A DNA stretch of 64,000 nucleotides, taken from Mesonia sp. HuA40. GTDB lineage: Bacteria; Bacteroidota; Bacteroidia; Flavobacteriales; Flavobacteriaceae. The notes under the pieces are model-generated. The model saw nothing but the letters and a program-made list of their open reading frames with translations, made no database searches and was not told where the DNA came from. The stretch is taken from NCBI RefSeq assembly GCF_008017835.1, contig NZ_VRLT01000029.1, positions 186,001-250,000 of the forward strand, in the 5' to 3' direction. The position numbers were made by a program, and so were the translations under genes. Position 1 is the first letter of the stretch. Each line of letters begins with the position of its first letter. This document shows, in pieces, positions 34,082 through 43,348 of this stretch.

Positions 34082-35968
34082 CTACTCGGTTTTTGCCCTT
34101 TCTTTTGGTTCTACAGTCTCTTTTAAGTCGGTTTTTTCTTGCTTGGCTTCGGTTTCAAGAGTTTTTCCTAGATACACCAAGATATAATCTTGCTCAATTT
34201 CTACCTCTTGACTATGCGAAGGAATGATACTCAATTCGCCCTGCTTATCTTTTACAAATAGCGGAATGATATCTGGATCTGTCTTTGTAATCTCTATCAA
34301 ACCGCTGTAATGCTCTTGAGAATTAAGCTTTATTTCTTTTATTTGAGGGTACTTTCTCGCTGTTTCTGTAAGCTTAATAAAATCATCGGTAGGTGAAAAT
34401 AAACCTTCTTTAGGATTGTTTTCGGGGTCAGTCATCTCATCTGATGATACCAGTCTAAAAGAACCGTTCTCACCAAAATGATTTTGAAACTTTTCTATAG
34501 CAGTTTGGTTGATTTCCGTATTTCCCGTTAGCGCCATCAAATAACCTACATCATTAAGTTCTATATTATTGGTCAATTCATCTGAATATACACTCCCTTC
34601 TATCGCTTCTAATCCCAGGTTTTTTGCTTTACGGATGTTGTTTCGGTTATTGTCTACCAACACCACGTGGCGGTTGTTCTGTTTTAAATAACTACCAATA
34701 AGTCGGGACACCGAAGAAGCACCAACAATTAAAATGCCACTGCTATGGGTAAGAAATACACCCACCAATTTAGCAAAACTTCTTGCTGTAGTTGCGTTGA
34801 GTAAAACGGTACCCAACACAATCATAAATACCAAGGGAGTGATGTATTCTGCCCCGGCCACCCCTTGACTGGCTAGTTTTAAGCCAAATAAAGAAGCAAT
34901 ACCCGCTGCAACAATACCACGCGGACCCACCCAACTGATAAAGATTTTTTCATTGGTTTTTAAACTTGAGTTGATGCTGCTTAAAAACACTCCTAAAGGC
35001 CTAACTACAAAGACTACAATGGCAAATAAGATTAAGGCATTCCAATTATAAACCAAGAGTAAATCTTCCATATTTATATTGGCTGCCAACAAAATAAAGA
35101 GGATAGATATAAGCAATACGCTTAGCGACTCCTTAAAATATAGTATTTCTTTAATATTAGGCAGATTAATATTACCCATTACCAATCCCATAATTACAAC
35201 CGCCAAAAGTCCGCTTTCGTGCGCGAAAGCATCAGATAATACGAAAACTCCCAAAACGGTAGCTAAGGTAAATACGTTTAATAAATAATGCGGTATTATG
35301 TTTTTTTTAATTGCAAAAGCAAGGGTATGGGCAAAAGTGAACCCGAAAGTAAATCCGAAAAGGACAATTTTACCAAATTCAATTAGAGCGGTTTGAGTAA
35401 ATTCTCTTCCTTCACCAGCACTTATAAATTCGAAAACCAATACAGCGACAAGAGCACCTATCGGATCAATCAAAATACCTTCCCATTTTAAAATAGCCGA
35501 TACGTCTTTTTTAAGCGGAATGTTACGTAGTATAGGAGTTATAACTGTAGGTCCTGTAACAATAATTAAAGCTGCAAAAAGAAACGATATTTGCCATGAG
35601 AGCCCAAAGATTAAGTGTGCTGCTATTCCGGCCCCAATAAAAGTGACCACCACGGCCACCGTAATTAACTTTACGATAACCGGTCCTACGTTTAAAATTT
35701 CATTCCGCCTCAAGGTTAAACCTCCTTCAAAAAGTATAATACTTATGGCTAATGAAACAAAATAAAATAAACTCTCACCAGGAAAAAGACCAGAGGTTCC
35801 ATTCCATATAGGTTCTATAAGTTTGCTCCCATCTTCTGTAAACAAAGTAGCAATTGGGCCTACAAATAAACCAATAAGAATGAGTGGTAAGATGGCCGGT
35901 ATTTTAAATTTCCAAGCTACCCATTGGGCTAATATTCCTAAAATTATAATTCCGGCTAATTCTACCAT
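34082..35968 (-). CDS. Cation:proton antiporter (CPA1/NhaP-type) with C-terminal TrkA-like domains
   Basis: 628 residues. About 12 TM helices fill the first 400 residues (MVELAGIIILGILAQWVAWKF at the start; a WVGPRGIVAAGIASLFGLK block near 345). A cytosolic regulatory region follows: a Rossmann-like TrkA-N segment (about 410-510, 'GILIVGASSVSRLIGSYLKQ', 'VVLVDNNRNN') and a TrkA-C-like end (about 540-600). The acidic/basic C-terminal tail is low-complexity. It probably exports Na+ or K+ for H+. The nucleotide-binding module suggests control by NAD(H) or a cyclic dinucleotide, which is inference. Confidence 0.88.
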   Translation of the reverse strand: MVELAGIIILGILAQWVAWKFKIPAILPLILIGLFVGPIATLFTEDGSKLIEPIWNGTSGLFPGESLFYFVSLAISIILFEGGLTLRRNEILNVGPVIVKLITVAVVVTFIGAGIAAHLIFGLSWQISFLFAALIIVTGPTVITPILRNIPLKKDVSAILKWEGILIDPIGALVAVLVFEFISAGEGREFTQTALIEFGKIVLFGFTFGFTFAHTLAFAIKKNIIPHYLLNVFTLATVLGVFVLSDAFAHESGLLAVVIMGLVMGNINLPNIKEILYFKESLSVLLISILFILLAANINMEDLLLVYNWNALILFAIVVFVVRPLGVFLSSINSSLKTNEKIFISWVGPRGIVAAGIASLFGLKLASQGVAGAEYITPLVFMIVLGTVLLNATTARSFAKLVGVFLTHSSGILIVGASSVSRLIGSYLKQNNRHVVLVDNNRNNIRKAKNLGLEAIEGSVYSDELTNNIELNDVGYLMALTGNTEINQTAIEKFQNHFGENGSFRLVSSDEMTDPENNPKEGLFSPTDDFIKLTETARKYPQIKEIKLNSQEHYSGLIEITKTDPDIIPLFVKDKQGELSIIPSHSQEVEIEQDYILVYLGKTLETEAKQEKTDLKETVEPKERAKTE

Positions 35969-36111
35969 AGGTTTTATTTTTGAAACGAAAATACTATTTT
36001 TTTAAAAAATGCCTTTGACAATGTTAAAAAAGCTGTGTTAAATATCCCTTTAAACCCAATAAAACCTAATGATTTTATTATTTTGCAGCAAAAATAAATT
36101 TTATATTTTTT

Positions 36112-36975
36112 ATGAAACTTTATCCTATTGAAGCAGGAAACTTTAAGTTAGATGGCGGAGCCATGTTTGGTGTGGTACCTAAAAGTTTATGGTCTAGAAC
36201 AAATCCTGCCGATTCTAACAATATGATAGATATCGCAGCGCGCTGTCTTTTGATTGAGGAAGGAGATAAATTGATTTTGATTGATAATGGTTTAGGCGAT
36301 AAGCAATCTGATAAATTTTTCAGTTATTACTATCGCTGGGGCGATGATTCTCTTGAAAAATCATTAAAAAAAGCAGGTTTTCATCCAGATGATATCACCG
36401 ATGTCTTTATGACTCATCTACACTTTGATCACTGCGGAGGTTCAATTGCTTGGAATAAAGACCGTACAGGATATGAACCCGCCTTTAAAAATGCAAAATT
36501 TTGGACTAATGAGGAGCATTGGAAATGGGCAACCAATCCTAATGATAGAGAAAAAGCATCGTTTTTAAAAGAGAATTTATTACCCATGCAAGAAAGCGGG
36601 CAATTAAGTTTTTTACCTCGTAACGGTCAAGATTTCCAACACAACCAAGAATTAAATTTTGGAATAAGATTTGTAAATGGACATACCGAAAAGCAAATGA
36701 TTCCACATATCAATTATCAAGGTAAAAAATTGGTTTTTATGGCCGATTTGTTACCTACAGCAGGGCACGTGCCTTTACCTTATGTAATGGGGTACGATAC
36801 AAGACCTTTGCTAACTTTACAAGAAAAGAAAGCCTTTTTAGAAGAAGCGGCAGCTCAACAATATTATTTGTTCTTAGAGCACGATGCACATAATGAAATC
36901 ATCACGCTTAAAAATACAGAAAAAGGAGTGAGAGTAGATAAAATATACACCTTTAACGAAGTTTTTAATAATTAA
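36112..36975 (+). CDS. MBL-fold metallo-hydrolase
   Basis: 287 residues with the dinuclear metal site HLHFDH (H102, H104, D106, H107 in MTHLHFDHCGG). A third-site His appears in VNGHTEKQM, an Asp in FMADLLP and a final His in LFLEHDAHNE. No signal peptide. The layout resembles the lactonase/hydrolase branch of the superfamily (AHL-lactonase-like or quorum-quenching-like proteins belong here), but substrate assignment is not possible. It is followed 7 nt later by an S8 protease gene, so the two are probably co-transcribed. Confidence 0.85.
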   Translation: MKLYPIEAGNFKLDGGAMFGVVPKSLWSRTNPADSNNMIDIAARCLLIEEGDKLILIDNGLGDKQSDKFFSYYYRWGDDSLEKSLKKAGFHPDDITDVFMTHLHFDHCGGSIAWNKDRTGYEPAFKNAKFWTNEEHWKWATNPNDREKASFLKENLLPMQESGQLSFLPRNGQDFQHNQELNFGIRFVNGHTEKQMIPHINYQGKKLVFMADLLPTAGHVPLPYVMGYDTRPLLTLQEKKAFLEEAAAQQYYLFLEHDAHNEIITLKNTEKGVRVDKIYTFNEVFNN

Positions 36976-36982
36976 ATAAACC

Positions 36983-38662
36983 ATGAGAAAACCATTTTTA
37001 AAATCGGCTTTTGCAGCGGCAACCGTTGCCCTTATTGCCGCAAGTTGTGGGACAACCAGCCCCGTGATTACTTCTACACCCATACAAAACATCGATCAAC
37101 AACCGTTAAAAAATATTGCGCTTACAGATGTTGAGCTTAAAGGTTGGGGAGGAGCAGATTTGGTACAAGATACCATACCGGGTATGAGTGTGCAAAAAGC
37201 TTATGATGAAATCATTAAAGACTACCAAGGAAAAACGGTAATAGTTGGGGTAATAGATAGTGGTGTCGATATAGAACACGAAGATCTAAAAAATGTTATC
37301 TGGGTAAATGAAGATGAAATTCCAGGAAACGGAATTGACGATGACAAAAACGGGTACATAGACGATATACACGGATGGAATTTCTTAGGTGATGCCATTG
37401 CTGAAAATTTAGAGTATGTACGAATTATTAAAAGACTGCAGCCTAAATATGAAGGTAAAACCAAAAATGATGTGGCAGCATCAGATTTAGCTGAGTTTGA
37501 AATGTACCAAGCGGCGCAGCAGGAGTTTGAAAAGGAATATAACGAAACCACACAAAACCAAAACTACTACCAACAATTGTTGGCCAGCGTAAACAACTCG
37601 TCAAAATTGGTTAGTGAAAAGTTAGGGAAAGAAGATTTTAGCCGTAAAGAATTAATGGCTATGGAAGCTGATACCCCAGAGTTGCAGCAAGCCCAAGCTT
37701 TTCTTAATAATATCATGATGAATATTGGTGATTTAGAAGAAGCTAAAGAACAACTGCAGGAGGGTATAGATTATTTTAATACTCGACTAGAGTCTCACTT
37801 TAACTTAGAACTTGACGGTAGAGCTATAGTTGGCGATGACCCTTATGATATTACCGATGTTAACTACGGTAATAATGATGTAGACGGTCCAGATGAGAAA
37901 AAAGAAGACGCTAAGCACGGTACCCACGTTGCAGGGATCATCGCTGCCGAGAGAAACAATAACATAGGAATGAATGGAGTTGCTAAAAACGTAAAAATAA
38001 TGGCTTTACGTGCAGTTCCAGATGGTGATGAGTATGATAAAGATATCGCATTGGCTATACGTTATGCAGTTGATAACGGAGCTAAGGTAATCAACACCAG
38101 TTTTGGTAAATACTTTTCACAAGATCCAGAATGGGTTACAGATGCGATCAAATATGCGGCTAAGCATGACGTACTTATTGTAAACGCTGCAGGAAATGAT
38201 GCGACAGATTTAGATACCAAAATGGTTTATCCAAACGATCAAAAGCCAGGAGAAAGCCAAGAGATAAGCAATAATTTCCTTACTGTGGGTGCTTCAAATT
38301 ATGCCTATGGAGACAAGCTAGTAGCAAGTTTTTCTAACTATGGTAAACAAAATGTAGATGTTTTTGCACCGGGCACAAAAATTTGGGCTACCACACCTTT
38401 AGATCAGTATGAGTACTTACAAGGTACATCGATGGCGGCTCCAGCAGTAGCAGGTGTAGCGGCGTTAATACGTTCTTACTATCCTAAACTTACTGCAGCG
38501 CAAGTTAAACAAGTAATTATGCAAAGTGGTTTATCTTCAAGTGCAGATGTAATTGTTGGTGGTAACCCAGAAGACGTTAGACCGTTTAGTGAACTTTCTG
38601 TTTCAGGAAAAATGGTTAACTTGTACAATGCCTTTATTTTAGCCGATAAAATGAGCAAATAA
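36983..38662 (+). CDS. S8 family serine peptidase lipoprotein
   Basis: Subtilisin-like protease of 559 residues exported as a lipoprotein (lipobox IAASC, Cys22). The catalytic triad is complete: Asp92 in GVIDSGVDIEHEDL, His312 in KHGTHVAGI and Ser483 in GTSMAAPAVAG. The stretch between Asp and His is about 220 residues, several times longer than in subtilisin, and is mostly charged and helical (about 115-280). It could be a regulatory or substrate-docking insert. A calcium-type acidic segment precedes the His. No type IX sorting domain is seen, as expected for a lipoprotein. Confidence 0.93.
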   Translation: MRKPFLKSAFAAATVALIAASCGTTSPVITSTPIQNIDQQPLKNIALTDVELKGWGGADLVQDTIPGMSVQKAYDEIIKDYQGKTVIVGVIDSGVDIEHEDLKNVIWVNEDEIPGNGIDDDKNGYIDDIHGWNFLGDAIAENLEYVRIIKRLQPKYEGKTKNDVAASDLAEFEMYQAAQQEFEKEYNETTQNQNYYQQLLASVNNSSKLVSEKLGKEDFSRKELMAMEADTPELQQAQAFLNNIMMNIGDLEEAKEQLQEGIDYFNTRLESHFNLELDGRAIVGDDPYDITDVNYGNNDVDGPDEKKEDAKHGTHVAGIIAAERNNNIGMNGVAKNVKIMALRAVPDGDEYDKDIALAIRYAVDNGAKVINTSFGKYFSQDPEWVTDAIKYAAKHDVLIVNAAGNDATDLDTKMVYPNDQKPGESQEISNNFLTVGASNYAYGDKLVASFSNYGKQNVDVFAPGTKIWATTPLDQYEYLQGTSMAAPAVAGVAALIRSYYPKLTAAQVKQVIMQSGLSSSADVIVGGNPEDVRPFSELSVSGKMVNLYNAFILADKMSK

Positions 38663-38682
38663 TATTAATATTAATTTTAATT

Positions 38683-38740
38683 AAGTGTTCTCTAAAGAGT
38701 CGATAATTTTATTTGCCGCTCCTAGAGAACACTTTTTTTT
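38683..38740 (+). terminator. Terminator after the S8 peptidase gene
   Basis: AAGTGTTCTCTA (38683-38694) pairs with TAGAGAACACTT (38723-38734). An inner AGAG/CTC may also pair, and eight Ts follow. The loop is long (28 nt) and holds TTTATTTG, one mismatch from a -7 box. The next gene starts only 12 nt after the T-run. Confidence 0.8.
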
Positions 38741-38752
38741 AACCCAATTATA

Positions 38753-40639
38753 ATGATAGACAAAAAAACTTTTTTAACTTTTTGTATTGCTTGTTTAAGT
38801 TACTTTTCTGTTTTCGCTCAAGGCGGAAACGGTTCTTACTGGCAACAACATGTAGATTATAAAATGGAAATCGATGTAGATGTAAAAAATTACACTTACA
38901 CCGGTAAACAAGAGTTGGTATATACCAATAATTCTCCAGACACCTTAAAACAAGTCTTTTATCATCTTTTCTTCAACGCTTTTCAACCGGGAAGTGAGAT
39001 GGATGCACGTTTACAAGATATTCCAGATCCAGATGGTAGAATGGTAGAAAATCAAGGCACTAAAGAAAACCCTAAACCAGTAAGTCGCATTGCTTTGCTA
39101 AATGATAAAGAAATGGGGTATATCAAAGTAAACACCTTATCTCAAGACGGAGTTGCTGTGAAGCATAAAACAATAGGGAGTATTCTGCAAGTTAAGCTGA
39201 ATCAAGCCTTATTGCCTGGTGCACAAACCACTTTACAAATGACCTGGAAGGCGCAAATACCAGAACAAATAAGAAGGTCGGGGCGTAATAGTAAAGAGGG
39301 TGTAGCTTTATCTATGGCGCAATGGTACCCTAAATTAGCCGAGTATGATTTTGAAGGCTGGCACGCTAACCCTTATATCGCAAGAGAGTTTCACGGGGTA
39401 TGGGGTGATTTTGATGTGAAAATCACTATCGATAAAGAATATACATTAGGCGGAACTGGTTATTTACAAAATCCACAAGAAATAGGTCATGGCTACGAAG
39501 CCGAAGGTACTCGCATAGAGCACAAAGGAAAAAAGTTAACTTGGCATTTTGTAGCGCCGCAAGTACACGATTTTACCTGGGGAGCAGATCCCGATTTTGT
39601 ACACGATAAACGCGTAACCAAAGAGGGGGTAACCTTGCACTTTTTATATAAAGATAATCCGGAATATGAGCAAGAAAACAATTTCACCGCCAACTGGAAA
39701 AGATTACAACCCGATACAGAAAAGCTATTAGATTTTTTTAATGAACATATTGGTCCATACCCTTACAAGCAATATTCTGTAATTCAAGGTGGCGATGGCG
39801 GAATGGAGTACGGTATGAGCACTTTAATTACAGGAAACCGTACCTACGAAAGCCTATTAGGGGTTACGGCACATGAATTGGCTCATTCTTGGTTTCAATT
39901 TGTGCTGGCAACCAATGAGTCTAAACACGAATGGATGGACGAGGGTTTTACCACCTATATTTCTACGCTAGCCGAAGATCATGTATTAGATAAAAACAAT
40001 GAATTTCCGTTAAAGAACGCTTACCGCGGATATATTTACTTGGCCAATTCGGGTGCAGAACAACCGCAAACTACACACGCCGATAGATATGCCTTAAACC
40101 AAGCTTATGGTCTTGCGGCTTATTCGAAAGGTGCCGTTTTCTTATCGCAGTTGGGTTATTTAATAGGAGAAGAAAATTTAGATAAAACTTTAAAGCGTTA
40201 TTACCAAGACTGGCAATTTAAACACCCTACTCCTAATGATTTTATTCGTGTAGCAGAAAAGGTTAGTGGTGCACAGTTAGGCTGGTATTTAAATGACTGG
40301 ACAAGAACTACCAATACCATTGATTACGGAATTGAAGCAGTGAATGCTTTACCTACAGAGCGCACTAAAATCAAGTTAAAACGCCACGGTTTAATGCCTA
40401 TGCCCATCGAGCTAAAGGTAACTTTTACCGATGGTAGCAGCAGGATGTTTTACATTCCGTTAGAGATGATGTATTGGGAAAAACCAATAGATGCAGAAAA
40501 ATTAACTGCCTGGGCTTGGGGTCACCCTACTTATGAAATCATTTTATTTAACGATAAAAACCAGATAGAGAAGGTAGAGATTGACCCTTCACAAAAAATG
40601 GCCGATGTAAATAGAGAAAACAATATATACAAGCCATAA
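38753..40639 (+). CDS. M1 family metallopeptidase, secreted
   Basis: Zinc aminopeptidase-like protein of 628 residues with a signal peptide (about 1-22, SVFAQ). The catalytic HExxH is H374-E-L-A-H378 in VTAHELAHSW, with the third ligand Glu397 in WMDEGFTTY. An exopeptidase GGMEYG motif (here GGDGGMEYGMST, about 347) is visible upstream. The N-terminal beta domain and C-terminal region are normal for bacterial M1 enzymes. Likely periplasmic or outer-membrane peptide trimming together with the S8 protease upstream. No promoter separates it from the preceding terminator. Confidence 0.93.
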   Translation: MIDKKTFLTFCIACLSYFSVFAQGGNGSYWQQHVDYKMEIDVDVKNYTYTGKQELVYTNNSPDTLKQVFYHLFFNAFQPGSEMDARLQDIPDPDGRMVENQGTKENPKPVSRIALLNDKEMGYIKVNTLSQDGVAVKHKTIGSILQVKLNQALLPGAQTTLQMTWKAQIPEQIRRSGRNSKEGVALSMAQWYPKLAEYDFEGWHANPYIAREFHGVWGDFDVKITIDKEYTLGGTGYLQNPQEIGHGYEAEGTRIEHKGKKLTWHFVAPQVHDFTWGADPDFVHDKRVTKEGVTLHFLYKDNPEYEQENNFTANWKRLQPDTEKLLDFFNEHIGPYPYKQYSVIQGGDGGMEYGMSTLITGNRTYESLLGVTAHELAHSWFQFVLATNESKHEWMDEGFTTYISTLAEDHVLDKNNEFPLKNAYRGYIYLANSGAEQPQTTHADRYALNQAYGLAAYSKGAVFLSQLGYLIGEENLDKTLKRYYQDWQFKHPTPNDFIRVAEKVSGAQLGWYLNDWTRTTNTIDYGIEAVNALPTERTKIKLKRHGLMPMPIELKVTFTDGSSRMFYIPLEMMYWEKPIDAEKLTAWAWGHPTYEIILFNDKNQIEKVEIDPSQKMADVNRENNIYKP

Positions 40640-40663
40640 TAGTATAGAAATAGAAGTCAGTAA

Positions 40664-40695
40664 AAAAAAAGCGGTCCTTGTAGGCCGCTTTTTTT
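40664..40695. terminator. Bidirectional terminator between the M1 peptidase and the PH-like gene
   Basis: AAAAAAAGCGG (40664-40674) pairs with CCGCTTTTTTT (40685-40695); inside, CCT/AGG may extend the stem. A and T runs on both sides suit both converging genes. Confidence 0.8.
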
Positions 40696-40698
40696 GCA

Positions 40699-41187
40699 TT
40701 ATAGTTTGTTTTTTAAAATCTTTAAAATAGCTTCTTTATCCTCGGTAAAAAACAACTGGGCTTTTCTTCTATTTAATTTTAGGTGTATGTTATAGGCGCT
40801 ATCACCAAAGGGTGTTTGTAGTTCAAGTAAACTTATTTGTTGATAGGGTATAGCCAATTCTTGGTTGCCTTGCCAATAAATAAAGTTCCTGTCTGTAAGC
40901 TTGATATTGGTTTTTTGTACAGACATATAGGCGGGAATAAAAGCAATTGTTTCATATAAAACCTGCTCGTCTGCAGCCAAATTATAAGGTTTGTCTTTAC
41001 GAATTTTACGGATAAGAGCAAAAATAAGCGGTGTAATTACCGCGATAAAAATTACAAAAAACACAGTAGTAAGCAAACTACCTGATAAATCTTCTTGTTT
41101 GTTGAAGATAAAATAGTGAATTATAAAGTAAATAACCGCGCCGATAAGCGCCTGCATAGCAATGAATTTAAATATACTCTTTTTCAT
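40699..41187 (-). CDS. Two-TM membrane protein with PH-like cytosolic domain, unknown function
   Basis: 162 residues. Two N-terminal TM helices (about 8-28 and 38-62) are followed by a basic cytosolic loop (IRKIRKDK). The soluble part (about 75-160) has a beta-strand pattern ending in one helix: 'VQKTNIKLTDRNFIYWQG', 'IPYQQISLLELQ', 'HLKLNRRKAQLFF', 'EAILKIL'. This resembles bacterial PH/GRAM-like domains fused to membrane anchors. The ATG lies next to the structured repeat at 41209, which forms the upstream region. No clear -7 box. Confidence 0.65.
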   Translation of the reverse strand: MKKSIFKFIAMQALIGAVIYFIIHYFIFNKQEDLSGSLLTTVFFVIFIAVITPLIFALIRKIRKDKPYNLAADEQVLYETIAFIPAYMSVQKTNIKLTDRNFIYWQGNQELAIPYQQISLLELQTPFGDSAYNIHLKLNRRKAQLFFTEDKEAILKILKNKL

Positions 41188-41208
41188 AGGTTACTTTTGT
41201 TTGCGTTA

Positions 41209-41311
41209 GGGATTGAGCGGCTTGTTTAAGCTCTTTTGCATTTTTTTTGCAAAAAGCGAGTAGCGAAAGCCCGACCCAGTAATCCTTTGAAAGGCTTACT
41301 GGGAAACGCCC
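41209..41311 (+). repeat. Structured intergenic repeat, copy B
   Basis: Blocks in the same order as at 23701: GGGATTGAGCGG (41209-41220); an A/T hairpin TTTTGCA/TGCAAAA (41234-41254); AGCCCG (41268-41273); and a strong hairpin CCCAGTAA...TTACTGGG (41275-41303) with CCTTT/AAAGG nested inside. ACGCCC (41306-41311) closes it. It is preceded by GCGTTA. It lies between pyk (convergent side of the element) and the start of the PH-like gene. On the minus strand it may end pyk transcription, but no T-tract directly follows the second hairpin. Confidence 0.55.
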
Positions 41312-41319
41312 AGCATAAT

Positions 41320-42750
41320 TTATTTAATTTCTGAAACCCTTAAAGTGTTTACCATTCCTTTATTTTCTATAGGCATGGAGGCCAAGTTGATTACAAAATC
41401 GTTTGAGGCTACCAGTTTTTTATTTTTTGCAATAAGATTTACATCTTCAACGGTTTGATCGGTACTCTCAAATTTATCATAATAAAAGGCATTTACGCCC
41501 CATAATAAACTCAACTGGGTAAGTATGCGCTTATTGCTTGTAAAAGCTAAAATATGGGCGCTAGGACGCCAAGCAGAGATTTGAAAGGCGGTATACCCTG
41601 AGTTGGTTAAGGTACAAATGGCTTTAGCGCTAATTTCATTGGCCATAATAGCGGCGTGGTAACAAACAGCTTTGGTAATATACCTGTTGGTGCGAATATG
41701 CGGTGGGTCATGGGGTACGCTTATGAGTTTTGAGTTTTCAACACTTTTAACAATCTGGCACATTTTTTCGATAACTTGTACCGGATATTTTCCTACTGAG
41801 GTTTCTCCGCTAAGCATAACCGCATCGGCACCATCCATAACAGAGTTGGCCACATCATTAACCTCTGCTCGGGTAGGGGTGAGACTAGAGATCATGGTTT
41901 CCATCATTTGTGTGGCAATAATTACAGGAATACGTGCTTTTTTTGCTTTTAAAACCAATTGTTTTTGAATTAGGGGTACTTCGTGGGCAGGAACCTCTAC
42001 ACCTAAATCGCCACGTGCAACCATTAAACCGTCACAAGCACTAATAATCTTATCGATATTTTTTACTCCTTCTGGTTTTTCAATTTTTGCAATTACCGGT
42101 ATTTTGTGTTCGCTATGTTTTTTAATGAGATCGTTAAGTACTTGCAGGTCTTTTTCATTACGAACAAATGAAAGGGCAATCCAATCTACCTCTTGCTCAA
42201 TGGCAAATTGTGCATCTTTAAAGTCTTTTTCGGTTAAAGCCGGTAACGATATATTAGTATTGGGAAGATTCACCCCTTTTTTTGATCGTAGTGGCCCACC
42301 TTGAATAACCTTGGTAACTACCTCATTTTTTAGGTTAGTGCTTACCACTTCAAAAATTAACTTTCCATCGTCGAGCAGAATGCGTTCTTTTGGCTTCACA
42401 TCTTTAGGAAATTCGCTATAATTCATGAAAACCCGGTCTTTTGTACCTTGAAACTCTTCGCCGGTAGCAAAGGTGATTTGGTCTCCCTTACTCACAACAA
42501 TTTCTTCTTTCATGATACCCACGCGTAATTTGGGACCTTGTAAATCGGCTAAAATGCCTGCGTTAAAACCGTATTTTTCATTGAGTTCGCGAATACTCGC
42601 AATTCTTTTTTTTACATCGTCATAATTGGCGTGTGAAAAGTTAATTCTAAAAATATTCACTCCTTTTTCAAGCATGCTTTTTAAAACGCTTTTATTGCTA
42701 GTTGCGGGCCCTAGAGTGGCTACTATTTTTGTTTTTTTTATGTTATTCAT
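41320..42750 (-). CDS. pyk: Pyruvate kinase
   Basis: Last step of glycolysis, 476 residues. Start 'KKTKIVATLGPATSNKS', the active-site Lys/metal block 'IPVIAKIEKPEGVKN' (about 220-234), 'DGLMVARGDLGVEVP' and 'VMLSGETSVGKYPVQ' are all present. The B domain (about 72-170) is intact and the C-terminal regulatory domain is of normal size. Its ATG overlaps the stop of the IPExxxVDY gene by one base (TAATG), so they are coupled, an arrangement common in flavobacteria. Confidence 0.96.
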   Translation of the reverse strand: MNNIKKTKIVATLGPATSNKSVLKSMLEKGVNIFRINFSHANYDDVKKRIASIRELNEKYGFNAGILADLQGPKLRVGIMKEEIVVSKGDQITFATGEEFQGTKDRVFMNYSEFPKDVKPKERILLDDGKLIFEVVSTNLKNEVVTKVIQGGPLRSKKGVNLPNTNISLPALTEKDFKDAQFAIEQEVDWIALSFVRNEKDLQVLNDLIKKHSEHKIPVIAKIEKPEGVKNIDKIISACDGLMVARGDLGVEVPAHEVPLIQKQLVLKAKKARIPVIIATQMMETMISSLTPTRAEVNDVANSVMDGADAVMLSGETSVGKYPVQVIEKMCQIVKSVENSKLISVPHDPPHIRTNRYITKAVCYHAAIMANEISAKAICTLTNSGYTAFQISAWRPSAHILAFTSNKRILTQLSLLWGVNAFYYDKFESTDQTVEDVNLIAKNKKLVASNDFVINLASMPIENKGMVNTLRVSEIK

Positions 42751-43235
42751 TAATTAAAAATTAAATGATGTTTTGATTTTAGCTTTGACGCATCTATTAT
42801 ATATGCTGTCAAAACTTGGTTTATTTTTTTAAGCTTGCTCACGAAACCTAAAATTTCATTTTCGTCAGATTCATTTTCTATTTTCAACCAGAAGTCAACT
42901 TTAGGATATTCGGGTATCAAGTTGAGGTTTCTAGTATTTGTTGGTAAATCTTGAAACAAAGATCCTGCGGTTGGTTTTTTTTGCGGTAGATAACTGATTT
43001 TGTTCTCGACTAAATAGTAATCTACCTCGCGATAGATATCTTGGTGATGAAATAAGGCAAAATAAGCCAATTGTTCATCTGTTTTAAAATCTAAATCGCT
43101 TGCACAACGTTTAAATTGTAGTTGCAGGTATTTATTGGCAAAATAAGCTAATCGAATATGCTCTAAAGAAGTGTGAATGCCTATAAGGTAAAAATCATCT
43201 TCTAACAATTCATCGACAAGCAATTTATAGGCCAT
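42750..43235 (-). CDS. IPExxxVDY family protein
   Basis: Cytosolic protein of 161 residues (start ATG 43235, preceded by AAAGGAATT). An upstream TTG reading from 43262 is rejected because it would begin at the predicted transcription start. The naming signature is seen as LIPEYPKVDFWLK near residue 118, with Phe in place of the final Tyr. The family is restricted to Bacteroidota and of unknown function. It consistently precedes pyk, here by a one-base overlap, so a role near glycolysis or simple operon packing is possible. Promoter at 43270-43277. Confidence 0.82.
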   Translation of the reverse strand: MAYKLLVDELLEDDFYLIGIHTSLEHIRLAYFANKYLQLQFKRCASDLDFKTDEQLAYFALFHHQDIYREVDYYLVENKISYLPQKKPTAGSLFQDLPTNTRNLNLIPEYPKVDFWLKIENESDENEILGFVSKLKKINQVLTAYIIDASKLKSKHHLIFN

Positions 43236-43269
43236 AATTCCTTTTGATTTTTGGTGTGCCAACCAAAAT

Positions 43270-43277
43270 CAAAGATA
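43270..43277 (-). promoter_or_regulatory. -7 box of the IPExxxVDY-pyk operon
   Basis: Minus strand TATCTTTG matches TAnnTTTG. The ATG is 34 nt downstream. Confidence 0.5.
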
Positions 43278-43348
43278 ACAAAATCTCAGCACAAAAACAC
43301 GTTAACTAATTGTGAAGAATAGTAGGTAAATAGTAGCTTATAAAAGTA

